Assembly (NCBI GenBank): GCA_033809435.1
Contig: JAPXLS010000036.1
Location: forward strand, 1 to 14,949
Reading direction: 5' to 3'
DNA from: JAAZIN01 sp033809435
GTDB lineage: Bacteria > Bacillota > Dethiobacteria > DTU022
DNA length: 14,949 bases
Positions within the stretch are counted from its first letter, which is position 1, and each line of letters begins with the position of its first letter. A program made the position numbers and the translations under genes. Under the pieces are notes generated by a model. The model was not told where the DNA came from. It ran no database searches and saw only the letters and a program-made list of their open reading frames with translations. Of the stretch, positions 1 to 7,095 are shown one piece after another.

Positions 1-285
1 CCCGCAATTATCAGGGAGCATAATATCAAGGTGGCGCTGATCACGGTACCTGCAGATCTGGCCCAGGAGGTTGTCGATGAGGTGGTGGAGCAGGGGGTGA
101 CGGCAATCCTGAATTTTGCCCCGGCCAAGCTGCACGCCCCGGAGGGAGTGCATATCCATAATTCCGATCTGACCATCGAGCTGCAAAGCCTGATCTACTA
201 CAGCACCGCTGAAGAAGAGCGCCTCTCCCGGCTGCAGCAGGAGGCGGAAGAGAGCAAATCAGGCAAAATGCTCAATCTCGAATAG
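1..285 (+). CDS. rex: Redox-sensing transcriptional repressor Rex, C-terminal part (5' end outside window)
   Basis: Only the last 94 codons are present; the reading frame is open from base 1 and the DNA-binding N-terminus lies upstream. Rex is a cytoplasmic repressor that senses the NADH/NAD+ ratio and controls fermentation and anaerobic respiration genes. The visible part fits the end of the Rossmann NAD(H) domain (VALITVPADLAQEVVDEVV), the conserved 'AILNFAPAKL' turn, and the family's closing pattern around HNSDLTIELQSLIYY, which leads into the C-terminal helix swapped between subunits of the dimer. The tail ending SGKMLNLE is variable in the family. No clear terminator follows; the tRNA promoter starts about 57 bases downstream. 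Recognition is by motif reading; the truncation is only due to the window edge. Confidence 0.9.
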   Translation, partial: PAIIREHNIKVALITVPADLAQEVVDEVVEQGVTAILNFAPAKLHAPEGVHIHNSDLTIELQSLIYYSTAEEERLSRLQQEAEESKSGKMLNLE

Positions 286-341
286 CGCTCCGGCGGTGTT
301 TTTTACAGCCGCGAAAGGCCTGGAAAAGCGCCGGCGGCGGG

Positions 342-370
342 TTGACTTTTTGAAAGCTGTTGTGTATACT
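342..370 (+). promoter_or_regulatory. Sigma-A-type promoter of the tRNA operon
   Basis: The -35 hexamer is TTGACT (342-347) and the -10 hexamer is TATACT (365-370), separated by exactly 17 bases. Each differs from consensus by one base. A start near 377 would leave only a few bases before tRNA-Asp at 381, as is usual for strong stable-RNA promoters. Confidence 0.88.
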
Positions 371-380
371 TTATTCACGC

Positions 381-456
381 GGAGCTGTGGTGTAGCGGTT
401 AACATGCCGGCCTGTCACGCCGGAGATCGCGGGTTCAATTCCCGTCAGCTCCGCCA
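381..456 (+). tRNA. tRNA-Asp (anticodon GTC)
   Basis: The acceptor stem GGAGCTG (381-387) pairs with CAGCTCC (446-452), followed by discriminator G and an encoded CCA (454-456). The anticodon stem CCGGC/GCCGG (407-411 and 419-423) encloses loop CTGTCAC with anticodon GTC at 414-416. The T arm has the invariant TTCAATT loop. First of five tRNAs transcribed from the promoter at 342-370. Confidence 0.96.
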
Positions 457-462
457 TTTTTT

Positions 463-538
<76 letters not shown>

Positions 539-543
539 TCCGT

Positions 544-618
544 GCGGAAGTGGCTCAGTGGTAGAGCATCGCCTTGCCAAGGCGAGGGTCGCGGGTTCGA
601 ATCCCGTCTTCCGCTCCA
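544..618 (+). tRNA. tRNA-Gly (anticodon GCC)
   Basis: Acceptor GCGGAAG (544-550) pairs with CTTCCGC (608-614); discriminator T and CCA (616-618) follow. The anticodon stem TCGCC/GGCGA holds loop TTGCCAA with GCC at 576-578. The T loop is TTCGAAT. Five bases separate it from tRNA-Phe. Confidence 0.97.
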
Positions 619-624
619 TTTCGA

Positions 625-698
625 GGCGACATAGCCAAGTGGTAAGGCAGAGGACTGCAAATCCTTTACCCCCGGTTCGAATCCGGGTGTCGCCTCCA
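625..698 (+). tRNA. tRNA-Cys (anticodon GCA)
   Basis: Acceptor GGCGACA (625-631) pairs with TGTCGCC (688-694); discriminator T and CCA (696-698) are encoded. The anticodon arm AGGACTGCAAATCCT places GCA at 657-659. The D arm with AAGTGGTAAGG is the short form typical of tRNA-Cys. Confidence 0.97.
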
Positions 699-710
699 TT
701 TTATGTTCAT

Positions 711-802
711 GCCGGAGTGGCGGAACAGGCAGACGCAAGGGACTTAAAATCCCTCGGGTAAACCATCTACCCGTACCGGTTCGATTCCGGTCTCCGGCAC
801 CA
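711..802 (+). tRNA. tRNA-Leu (anticodon TAA)
   Basis: A class II tRNA of 92 nt. Acceptor GCCGGAG (711-717) pairs with CTCCGGC (792-798); discriminator A and CCA (800-802) follow. Anticodon stem AGGGA/TCCCT encloses CTTAAAA with TAA at 745-747. The long variable arm CGGGTA/TACCCG is diagnostic of Leu/Ser/Tyr; anticodon and the A discriminator assign it to Leu. Confidence 0.96.
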
Positions 803-847
803 GAAAGCCTGATATACAGCGTTTTATCGGGGGTTGCCGAAAAGCAA

Positions 848-876
848 GACCGCCTTTGAGGGCGGCCTTTTTCTTT
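848..876 (+). terminator. Rho-independent terminator of the tRNA operon
   Basis: CCGCC (850-854) pairs with GGCGG (861-865) across loop TTTGAG, followed by CC and the T-rich tract TTTTTCTTT (868-876). It sits about 47 bases after tRNA-Leu and closes the five-tRNA unit. Confidence 0.85.
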
Positions 877-1145
877 GTCCTGTGCCGATCCACATCTCCC
901 GTTGCTGCAAGATCCGGCGAACCGGATAAGGCAGAAAACTTAAATAGTATGTATATGCAGGAATATTTAAATATTTGTCGAAGGTATAACGGGAACAGGC
1001 ACAAGTTAAAGCACAGGGCAGTTAGGTGCGGACGTCAATTCATCCTATATGGTTGTCACCATTTATTCAGCAACAACAGCAATGAAATCAGTGCATAGCT
1101 AGAGGTAGAGAAGACAATGCGCTCACGATGCAGGAAGAGCCGGTG

Positions 1146-1173
1146 TTGAATTTATAGCCTGTTCCAGAATTAT
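1146..1173 (+). promoter_or_regulatory. Weak candidate promoter for the ABC importer operon
   Basis: TTGAAT (1146-1151) and AATTAT (1168-1173) lie 16 bases apart. The -35 is good (TTGA conserved), the -10 matches consensus at only four positions. The -10 overlaps the palindrome CAGAAT-T-ATTCTG at 1165-1177, which could serve as an operator. Transcription from here would give a leader of about 80 bases. The real promoter could lie elsewhere in 877-1180. Confidence 0.25.
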
Positions 1174-1187
1174 TCTGTGCTTTGGAG

Positions 1188-1197
1188 GGAGGTGATC
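1188..1197 (+). promoter_or_regulatory. Orphan perfect Shine-Dalgarno-like sequence in the leader
   Basis: GGAGGTGATC is a perfect 10-base complement of the usual bacterial 16S rRNA 3' tail, yet no start codon lies at usable spacing downstream; the nearest real start, with its own AGGGGGGA site at 1246-1253, is at 1261. A GTG at 1192 opens a 21-codon frame to 1257 but lies inside the motif itself. Such non-initiating sites are known from Bacillus as STAB-SD elements, where bound ribosomes protect the mRNA 5' end. The function here is inferred. Confidence 0.45.
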
Positions 1198-1260
1198 TGT
1201 AAAAGCACTAATCCTGTTTTCCCCAGTAAATGTACAGAATATATTAGGGGGGATTAATGA

Positions 1261-3456
1261 ATGTCAAGGAAAGGATTTGTTCTGTTGCTGGGCCTGCTCA
1301 TGGCAGCGGCCCTGCTGGTGCCTGGATGCGCCGAAAGGGAGGTCAAGGAGGCGGGTGAGGGGGCCCTTCTGGGCGAGGTGGTCTTTGAGCTGGTGGACAG
1401 CCCCGCGGAAGCGGTGCTTCAGCTGCAAAGCGGTGATATCGATGTCTATGCTTTTGATATCACCGATCCCGATCTTTTCGATCAAATTGCCTCGGATGAG
1501 AACTTGTCCTATGGTTTCTGCTACGGTTCATACAGCGACATTCGCTTCAACACCTGGGGCAAGGAATTCGATGACGGCAGGCTGAATCCTTTTTACTCCG
1601 CTCGGATCCGCGAAGCGATGAACTATTTGATCGACCGGGATTGGGTGGTTGACGAGTATCTTGGAGGCCTGGGCGCTCCGAAATGGACTTTTCTGGCCAC
1701 CAAGTTCCCCGATAATGCCATCCGTTACCCCGATATGGTCAAGGAGATCGAGGAGTTCTACGCTCATGACGAGGCGAAGGCGGCGGAGATTGTCGCTGAA
1801 GAGATGGAGAAGCTGGGAGCTGCACAGGAAGATGGAAAGTGGATGTACAAGGGCGAAGAGGTCGAGCTCATTGCCCTGATCCGCTCGGACCTGCCGCCCT
1901 ATCCTGAGGCGGGCAACTACTTTGCGGGCCTGCTTGAGGGTCTGGGATTCAAGATCGAGTACAAAATTCTAGCCGGCAGCGAGGCCAACCCCATCTGGAC
2001 CGGCACCGAGCCCAAGGAGGGCCAGTGGCATTTCTATACCGGCGGCTGGTCATCTCCGGTGATCCAGCGCTGCGAGGCGCACACCTTTGACCAGTTCTAC
2101 ACCCACCGGGTTATGCCGTTCCCCGTGTTCCAGATACTCAAGGAGCCGCTGGAGAGCGATTTCCCGGAACTGGATGAGGTCTCCAGAAAGCTGCGCCAGA
2201 AGGACTTTACCACCATGGAAGAGCGGGAGGAGCTCTTCAGTACCGGCTTGTGGGAAGCGATGAAGTTCTCCAACCAGATCTGGGTCTGCGACCAGGCCGG
2301 CGTCTATCCCTACCGGGCCGATGTGAAAACGGCCGTGGACCTGGGCGGCGGCATCGGAGATCCTGCCTGGGTGTTCACCACTTTCCGCCACAAAGATGGT
2401 GTGCCCCAGTTCGGTGAAAGGCTGAAATTCGGGGTGCCCAACATGATGGTGGATCCCTGGAACCCGGTGGAGGGATCGGCCTTTGTTTATGACAACCTGA
2501 TCAACCGCCGCGCCCTGGGCGATGAGGGCTACCTGCCCGACCCGCGCGACGGGATCTACTGGGCCAAGCGGGCCGAGAAGGCCGAAGTAACGGTGCAGAC
2601 GGGTCTGCCCGTTGATGTCACCCTGGATTGGGCCAGCCTGGCCTTTGCCGATGAGATCGAGGTGCCCGGTGATGCCTGGGCCGACTGGGATGCGGCGGCC
2701 CAGAAGTTCATCACCGTGGAGGAGAAATTCCCCGAGGGGGTCACCGCCCTGCGGAAATCCGTGGTTTACTATCCTGATGACCTCTTCGAATCTCTCCTGC
2801 ATGATGGAAGCACCCTCTCCATCGGTGACTTTGTCATGGCCATGATCGTGTACTTTGATCGCGGCAAGGAGGCCAGCCCCATTTTCGACGAATCCTATGC
2901 AGACCTGCTGGAAGCCGATCTGGAAATGCTGAAGGGTATCAGGATCGTATCGGAGCAGCCGCTGGTCATCGAAACATACTCCGATGTCTGGTACCTGGAT
3001 GCAGAGTGGAATGTGAACACCTGGTGGCCCGATTACGGCACCTATGACTGGTCGGGCTTCTGGCATATGATCAGCGTGGGTCTCCTGGCCGAGTCCGCCA
3101 AGGATCTGACTTTCTCCAAGGATAAGTCCGTGGAACTCGGCGTGGACCAGATGGATTACACCAAGGGGCCGAGCCTGGAGATACTGGAGCAGCACATGAA
3201 CAAGGCGGCCGGGGATAACTTCATTCCCTATGAGCCTACCCTGGGAGATTACATCACGGCTGAAGAGGCCACCGCGCGCTGGGCCAATATCCAGGCCTTT
3301 TACGAGGAAAGGGGCCACTTCTGGGTGGGCGCCGGACCTTATGTTATCAAAGAGGTCCATCCTGTGGAGAAGATCGCGGTCCTGGAGGGTTTCGCCGAAT
3401 ACCGGGAGCCCGCGGATCGGTGGTTCTTCTTCCTCGAGCCGCTGGCAATTGAATAG
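1261..3456 (+). CDS. Family-5 ABC transporter substrate-binding lipoprotein with permuted block order
   Basis: A 731-aa extracytoplasmic solute-binding lipoprotein of the SBP_bac_5 (DppA/OppA) type. A lipoprotein signal (MSRK, hydrophobic 6-20, lipobox VPGC with Cys23) anchors it to the membrane. Start ATG 1261 follows AGGGGGGA (1246-1253) by seven bases. The conserved blocks are in unusual order: the segment that normally sits mid-protein (AVLQLQSGDID, 51-61; NPFYSARIREAMNYLIDR, 109-126) comes directly after the signal, while the usual N-terminal blocks come later: VDPWNPVEG (397-405), HDGSTLSIGDFV (514-525) and GAGPYVIKEV (690-699). This is a circular permutation relative to the binding protein at 13272. 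It is also longer than the usual 500-600 aa. It heads the importer operon, and a hairpin follows it. The substrate is probably oligopeptides, judged from the permeases and downstream peptidases, but sugars or other oligomers are possible. Confidence 0.88.
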   Translation: MSRKGFVLLLGLLMAAALLVPGCAEREVKEAGEGALLGEVVFELVDSPAEAVLQLQSGDIDVYAFDITDPDLFDQIASDENLSYGFCYGSYSDIRFNTWGKEFDDGRLNPFYSARIREAMNYLIDRDWVVDEYLGGLGAPKWTFLATKFPDNAIRYPDMVKEIEEFYAHDEAKAAEIVAEEMEKLGAAQEDGKWMYKGEEVELIALIRSDLPPYPEAGNYFAGLLEGLGFKIEYKILAGSEANPIWTGTEPKEGQWHFYTGGWSSPVIQRCEAHTFDQFYTHRVMPFPVFQILKEPLESDFPELDEVSRKLRQKDFTTMEEREELFSTGLWEAMKFSNQIWVCDQAGVYPYRADVKTAVDLGGGIGDPAWVFTTFRHKDGVPQFGERLKFGVPNMMVDPWNPVEGSAFVYDNLINRRALGDEGYLPDPRDGIYWAKRAEKAEVTVQTGLPVDVTLDWASLAFADEIEVPGDAWADWDAAAQKFITVEEKFPEGVTALRKSVVYYPDDLFESLLHDGSTLSIGDFVMAMIVYFDRGKEASPIFDESYADLLEADLEMLKGIRIVSEQPLVIETYSDVWYLDAEWNVNTWWPDYGTYDWSGFWHMISVGLLAESAKDLTFSKDKSVELGVDQMDYTKGPSLEILEQHMNKAAGDNFIPYEPTLGDYITAEEATARWANIQAFYEERGHFWVGAGPYVIKEVHPVEKIAVLEGFAEYREPADRWFFFLEPLAIE

Positions 3457-3503
3457 AATAGAAGCGGCATTTGATCCGGCTTGAAAACAACAGCGTTCAC
3501 AAA

Positions 3504-3539
3504 GAGGGGCCGGCGGCTGGACCTCCGGCCCCTTCTTCT
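3504..3539 (+). terminator. Strong hairpin after the binding-protein gene, terminator or mRNA stabiliser
   Basis: GGGGCCGG (3506-3513) pairs perfectly with CCGGCCCC (3525-3532) around an 11-base loop, followed by TTCTTCT. The T tract is interrupted, so termination may be partial. In ABC importer operons such hairpins between the binding-protein gene and the permease genes commonly keep the binding protein in excess, which is the role I infer here. Confidence 0.7.
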
Positions 3540-3573
3540 AACATGACATCGCGGTTTGGGGCGGCTGATTGAA

Positions 3574-3597
3574 CTGCCCGCCGCTTCGGGCGGCCTG
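3574..3597 (+). other. Second GC-rich inverted repeat before the first permease gene
   Basis: In GCCCGCCGCTTCGGGCGGC either GCCCG/CGGGC or CCGCC/GGCGG can form a five-pair hairpin with a small loop. There is no T tract, so it is not a terminator by itself. It lies about 45 bases before the ATG at 3642, and no convincing promoter is visible between it and the gene. Confidence 0.4.
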
Positions 3598-3641
3598 GAG
3601 GCTGCTCGCAGGCGGATTTATGATTGGGGGGGTGTTCCTCC

Positions 3642-4724
3642 ATGAAAAACATTCCGGCCACGCTGGGAAAACATATGCTCTCAAGATCCCTGTCGCTCAT
3701 CATCACCGTGGTCATTGCGGTGTACCTCACCGTCTTTATCGCCAACTGGGGTGGGCACATGGATACGAACCGCAAGAACAACATCGAATACAATGTGGCC
3801 ATAGCCGTTTATGCCAGCCCCGCCAGCCAGGCCATGTCCACAAGCGAGCTCCAGGAGCTGATCCAGAAGCGGGCCCAGCAGGAGTTCAAGCGGCATGGGT
3901 TGGATCGCCCCTTTATCGTGCGCAGCTTCAGCTACCTCTGGGATGCCATCACCCTGAGCCTGGGCCGCTCCGAACAGCTGACCAGCGACTCCGGTTCCCG
4001 GGAGGTGCGGCTGGTCCTGCTGGAGCGGCTTCCCCCGACCCTGATCCTTTTGGGATCAGCCGAGCTGATCATATTTTTCCTGGCTTTATTCATTGCGCTC
4101 TATCTTTCCCGTCGATATGGAACCTTTCTGGACCGGGCCGTCATTGCCCTGGCTCCCACCTCGGCAGCGCCGGCCTGGCTGTATGGTCTCTTTCTGATCA
4201 TGTTTTTTGCCGCCATGCTCAGGGTTCTCCCCTGGGGCGGGATGGTGGATGCGCCGCCCCCGCCCACAACCTGGGGTTACACCCTGAGCCTGCTGAAGCA
4301 CATGGTTCTCCCTGTCACCGCCATGGTGATCAGCTCCATATTCGCCAGCATCTACAGCTGGCGGACCTTTTTCCTGATCTATTCCAGCGAAGACTATATT
4401 GAACTGGCCCGGGCCAAGGGGCTCTCCTCCAGGGCCCTGGAACGGCGCTACATTCTCCGGCCCACCCTGCCGCCCATTATTACCACCTTCATGCTCATGA
4501 TGATCTTTATGTGGATGGGCGCCGTGGTGCTGGAAACCGTATTCTGCTGGCCGGGCATAGGCCGCCTCTTTTATCAGGCCGTCCAGCTAAGCGACACGCC
4601 GGTGATCATCGGCACAGTGGTGATCTTTGGCTATCTTTTGGCGGTCTCGGTGCTGCTGCTGGACTTTGTTTATGCCGCCCTGGACCCCCGGGTGCGGCTG
4701 GGCGCGGAAGGAGGAGGGCAATAA
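3642..4724 (+). CDS. ABC transporter permease, DppB/OppB type
   Basis: A 360-aa inner-membrane permease of the peptide importer family. Helix 1 spans about 16-34. An extracytoplasmic segment follows, containing the family pattern LWDAITLSLGRS (99-110) and LLERLPPTLIL (126-136). Further helices lie at about 138-155, 166-195, 222-238, 280-300 and 320-345. The cytoplasmic EAA coupling loop, which docks on the ATPases, is at about 252-272 (YIELARAKGLSSRALERRYI). Length is close to the usual ~340 aa. I chose ATG 3642, after the G-run GGGGGGG at 3626-3632; a TTG at 3624 in the same frame would add six residues but lacks its own binding site. Its stop overlaps the next gene's ATG by one base (TAATG), so the two permeases are translationally coupled and should form a heterodimer. 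The exact substrate is unknown. Confidence 0.9.
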   Translation: MKNIPATLGKHMLSRSLSLIITVVIAVYLTVFIANWGGHMDTNRKNNIEYNVAIAVYASPASQAMSTSELQELIQKRAQQEFKRHGLDRPFIVRSFSYLWDAITLSLGRSEQLTSDSGSREVRLVLLERLPPTLILLGSAELIIFFLALFIALYLSRRYGTFLDRAVIALAPTSAAPAWLYGLFLIMFFAAMLRVLPWGGMVDAPPPPTTWGYTLSLLKHMVLPVTAMVISSIFASIYSWRTFFLIYSSEDYIELARAKGLSSRALERRYILRPTLPPIITTFMLMMIFMWMGAVVLETVFCWPGIGRLFYQAVQLSDTPVIIGTVVIFGYLLAVSVLLLDFVYAALDPRVRLGAEGGGQ

Positions 4725-6049
4725 TGAATCAATTGAAAGAGCTGCGCCGCCACCCCTCGGCCATTGTTGGTCTGGTCATACTTCTATTTTTCATCGCCTT
4801 CTCCATTCACACCGTCATTGCCCTTCCCTACAGCGAGGCCATTGCGCTGTGGAAAACGGGCAAGGGGGTGTGGGATGACAACCCCCGGCGCGCCGCGCCT
4901 GTCTGGTATGACTGGTTCACCAGGGACAGACTGCCGCGCACCATTGTTGTCACCCTGGAAGACGCCGGACAGGTAAAAGTTGCGCAGGCGGGAGAGGGAA
5001 TGAAACGGGTGGAGATGATCCTGCCCTTTGACTATTTCTATGATCGCTTTCCCAAGGAGCTGAGCCTCTTTACCGAGGCCGGCAACCGGCTGCCCTTCAC
5101 CGTCAGGATGCGCAAACCCAACGGCGAAACAACCGTTTTAACGGAGGAGCTGGAATTCAGGGCCTCCCATGCCTACCGCATCTCCCAGGATTCAAGCCTG
5201 CGCACCGCACTGCAGGGAAAGGCCCCGCATATGGGGCTTTTCCTGGCGGATCTGGCCACCGACCTCCGGAAACCTCTGCAGGGGCGCTACGAGCTGCTGG
5301 TGGAGGGCCTGCTGCCGCAGGATAGCGAAATGTACAGCGCCAAACTGGTGGTGTACGGGCAGGTTCACGGCTGGGCCGGCACCGATCACCTGCGCCGCGA
5401 TCTGACCGTTGCCCTGCGCTGGGGGGCGCCCATCGGGCTTATCTTTGGGGTGCTGGCAGCCATCGGGGCCCAGGTCAGCACCTTTGTGCTCAGCGGAATC
5501 GGCACCTGGTTCGGGGGCAAGGTGGATGCCCTTTTCCACCGGATTACGGAGGTGACCATGATCCTGCCTCTGCTGGCCGTGCTGATCATGGTGGGCCATT
5601 TCTACTCGCGCAGCATCTGGGTGATGCTGGGAGTGGTCATCCTGATGAGCATATTCGGTTCGAACATGAAGGTGTACCGGGCCATGTTTCTTCAAGCCAA
5701 GGAGGCCCCGTACATTGAGGCGGCCCGGGCCTACGGCGCAGGTAATTTCAGGATTGTTTTCAAATATCTTTTGCCGCGCCTGGCGCCCGTGCTTCTCCCG
5801 CAATTTGTCCTGGTCATCCCTACATTTGTGTTTCTCGAGGCCACTCTTGCCGTTCTCGGGCTGGGTGATCCGATTCTGCCCACCTGGGGCAAGGTCATCT
5901 TTGATGCGCGGGCGAATGATGCCCTGTACATGGGTGATTACTACTGGATGCTCCAACCGGCGGTCCTGCTCATGCTCATCGGCTTCAGTTTTTCCCTGGT
6001 GGGCTACACCCTTGACCGCATCTTCAACCCGAGACTGAGGAAAATATGA
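4724..6049 (+). CDS. ABC transporter permease, DppC/OppC type, with enlarged extracytoplasmic domain
   Basis: A 441-aa partner permease. Start ATG 4724 overlaps the preceding stop and follows AAGGAGG (4708-4714). Residues 1-10 and helix 1 (about 12-33) are normal for OppC. The conserved GTD motif just before helix 2, normally 50-70 residues after helix 1, is here at 219-221 (GWAGTDHLRRDL), leaving about 185 residues outside the membrane. That segment looks beta-rich and soluble (for example RTIVVTLEDAGQVKV at 72-86 and NRLPFTVRMRKPNGE at 121-135). The C-terminal half is canonical: the EAA loop IEAARAYGAGNFRIVFKYLLP (331-351), LGLGDPILPTWGKVI (378-392), and closing GYTLDRIFNPRLRK. E. coli DppC and OppC are about 300 aa, so the surplus of about 140 residues lies almost entirely in this loop. 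It may dock the unusual binding protein at 1261; that is inference. Confidence 0.9.
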   Translation: MNQLKELRRHPSAIVGLVILLFFIAFSIHTVIALPYSEAIALWKTGKGVWDDNPRRAAPVWYDWFTRDRLPRTIVVTLEDAGQVKVAQAGEGMKRVEMILPFDYFYDRFPKELSLFTEAGNRLPFTVRMRKPNGETTVLTEELEFRASHAYRISQDSSLRTALQGKAPHMGLFLADLATDLRKPLQGRYELLVEGLLPQDSEMYSAKLVVYGQVHGWAGTDHLRRDLTVALRWGAPIGLIFGVLAAIGAQVSTFVLSGIGTWFGGKVDALFHRITEVTMILPLLAVLIMVGHFYSRSIWVMLGVVILMSIFGSNMKVYRAMFLQAKEAPYIEAARAYGAGNFRIVFKYLLPRLAPVLLPQFVLVIPTFVFLEATLAVLGLGDPILPTWGKVIFDARANDALYMGDYYWMLQPAVLLMLIGFSFSLVGYTLDRIFNPRLRKI

Positions 6050-6068
6050 CAAGGGGACTGAGCATATT

Positions 6069-7091
6069 ATGAGCAATAATTTCAGCCGGGAGGCGAATAA
6101 TGCAGCCGTCGACGGCTTCGGGGCCGCGGTGGAGGAAGAACTGCTGCTCAGGGTAGAAGAGCTGCACCTTTACTTCAGCACCACCTTTGGCGTGGTCAGG
6201 GCGGTTGAGGAGGTCACTTTTGACATGTCCCCCGCTCGCTCCCTGGCGATCATCGGCGAATCGGGCTGCGGCAAAACCTCGCTGGCCCGGGCCATTCTGC
6301 GGCTGCTGCCGCAGAATGTGGATACCTACAAGGGGCGCGTATTTTTGGAAGGCCGGGACATAATGAAGTTCAGCGATGAGCGCTTTCGCCGGGAGGTGCG
6401 CTGGATGAAGGTGTCCATGGTGCCGCAGGCGGCGATGAATTCCCTTAACCCGGTGCTGAAGGTGGGAGAGCAGGTGGCTGAGCCTCTCCTGGTCCACCAG
6501 CAGGCGGACAGAGCGGAGGCCCTTGAACGGGCCGGGGGTGTATTCCGGGTTGTGGGCATTCCCCCTGATTTCATGGAGCGCTACCCCTTCGAGCTCTCCG
6601 GGGGCATGCGCCAGCGGGCCATCATTGCCATGGCTCTCATCTCCAACCCGGCCCTGGTGATCCTGGATGAACCGACCTCGGCGCTGGATGTGCTGACCCA
6701 GGCCAATATCATGAATGCGCTGAAGAAAATCAAGCAGGATCTGCAGCAGAGCTTTATCCTCATCACCCATGATATTGCCACCTCCAGTGAACTGGCCGAT
6801 GAGGTCATCTGCATGTATGCGGGACAGATTGTGGAGCACAGCAGCGCGGCGCGGTTCTACCGCCGTCCCCTGCATCCCTACGCCCGGAAACTCATGGCCA
6901 GCGTGCCCACCCTGCGGGGGGAGAAGAAACCTGACTTCATCACCGGAGAACCGCCCAGCCTGTTCAACCCTCCCGCGGGCTGCCGCTTTGCCCCCCGCTG
7001 TTTGGATAAATTTGCGCGCTGCAGCGAGGCCCCGCCCCTTTTCCGGCATGAAGAGGGAGCGGTCCGGTGCTGGCTCTATGAGAGGAGTTAG
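6069..7091 (+). CDS. Peptide ABC transporter ATP-binding protein, DppD/OppD type
   Basis: A 340-aa cytoplasmic ATPase that powers import with the ATPase at 7096. Visible motifs are Walker A GESGCGKT (63-70), Q-loop Gln120, signature LSGGM (176-180), Walker B LVILDE (196-201), D-loop SALD and H-loop His234. The C-terminal oligopeptide/dipeptide extension begins near HPYARKLMASVP (269-280) and carries Cys305, 311, 318 and 334 (CRFAPRC...C...C), a pattern of the family. The N-terminus is about 20 residues longer than typical and weakly conserved (SNNFSREANN), so a later start is possible, but AAGGGG at 6051-6056 supports ATG 6069. It lies 19 bases after the permease stop and has intact catalytic motifs, so it should be active. 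Confidence 0.93.
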   Translation: MSNNFSREANNAAVDGFGAAVEEELLLRVEELHLYFSTTFGVVRAVEEVTFDMSPARSLAIIGESGCGKTSLARAILRLLPQNVDTYKGRVFLEGRDIMKFSDERFRREVRWMKVSMVPQAAMNSLNPVLKVGEQVAEPLLVHQQADRAEALERAGGVFRVVGIPPDFMERYPFELSGGMRQRAIIAMALISNPALVILDEPTSALDVLTQANIMNALKKIKQDLQQSFILITHDIATSSELADEVICMYAGQIVEHSSAARFYRRPLHPYARKLMASVPTLRGEKKPDFITGEPPSLFNPPAGCRFAPRCLDKFARCSEAPPLFRHEEGAVRCWLYERS

Positions 7092-7095
7092 GGAA

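Larger units (their letters stand above)
877..1260. other. Non-coding spacer, AT-richer than its flanks
   Basis: I see no convincing gene here. The short open frame across 856-1098 has no ribosome binding site, starts inside the tRNA terminator and encodes a low-complexity, unrecognisable peptide. The stretch holds a 14-bp perfect palindrome at 962-975 (AATATTTAAATATT), a 13-bp interrupted palindrome at 1165-1177 (CAGAAT-T-ATTCTG), a weak promoter candidate ending near 1173 and an orphan Shine-Dalgarno-like sequence at 1188-1197. It is the likely upstream regulatory region and 5' leader of the binding-protein gene at 1261. Confidence 0.7.

Noticed and set aside
360..380. Rex-operator-like TTGTG...TTCAC around the tRNA promoter
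   Set aside because: The half-sites are spaced about three bases too far apart and the second half ends CACGC, not CACAA; not a credible Rex site.
1192..1257. 21-codon leader peptide starting at GTG 1192
   Set aside because: Its start lies inside the Shine-Dalgarno-like motif and the nearest upstream GGAGG is only three bases away; the composition gives no sign of an attenuator peptide.
2050..3360. Long reverse-strand open frame of 436 codons opposite the first binding protein
   Set aside because: Antisense shadow of a GC-rich gene; no ribosome binding site, no recognisable domain, and the + strand frame is clearly a real family member.
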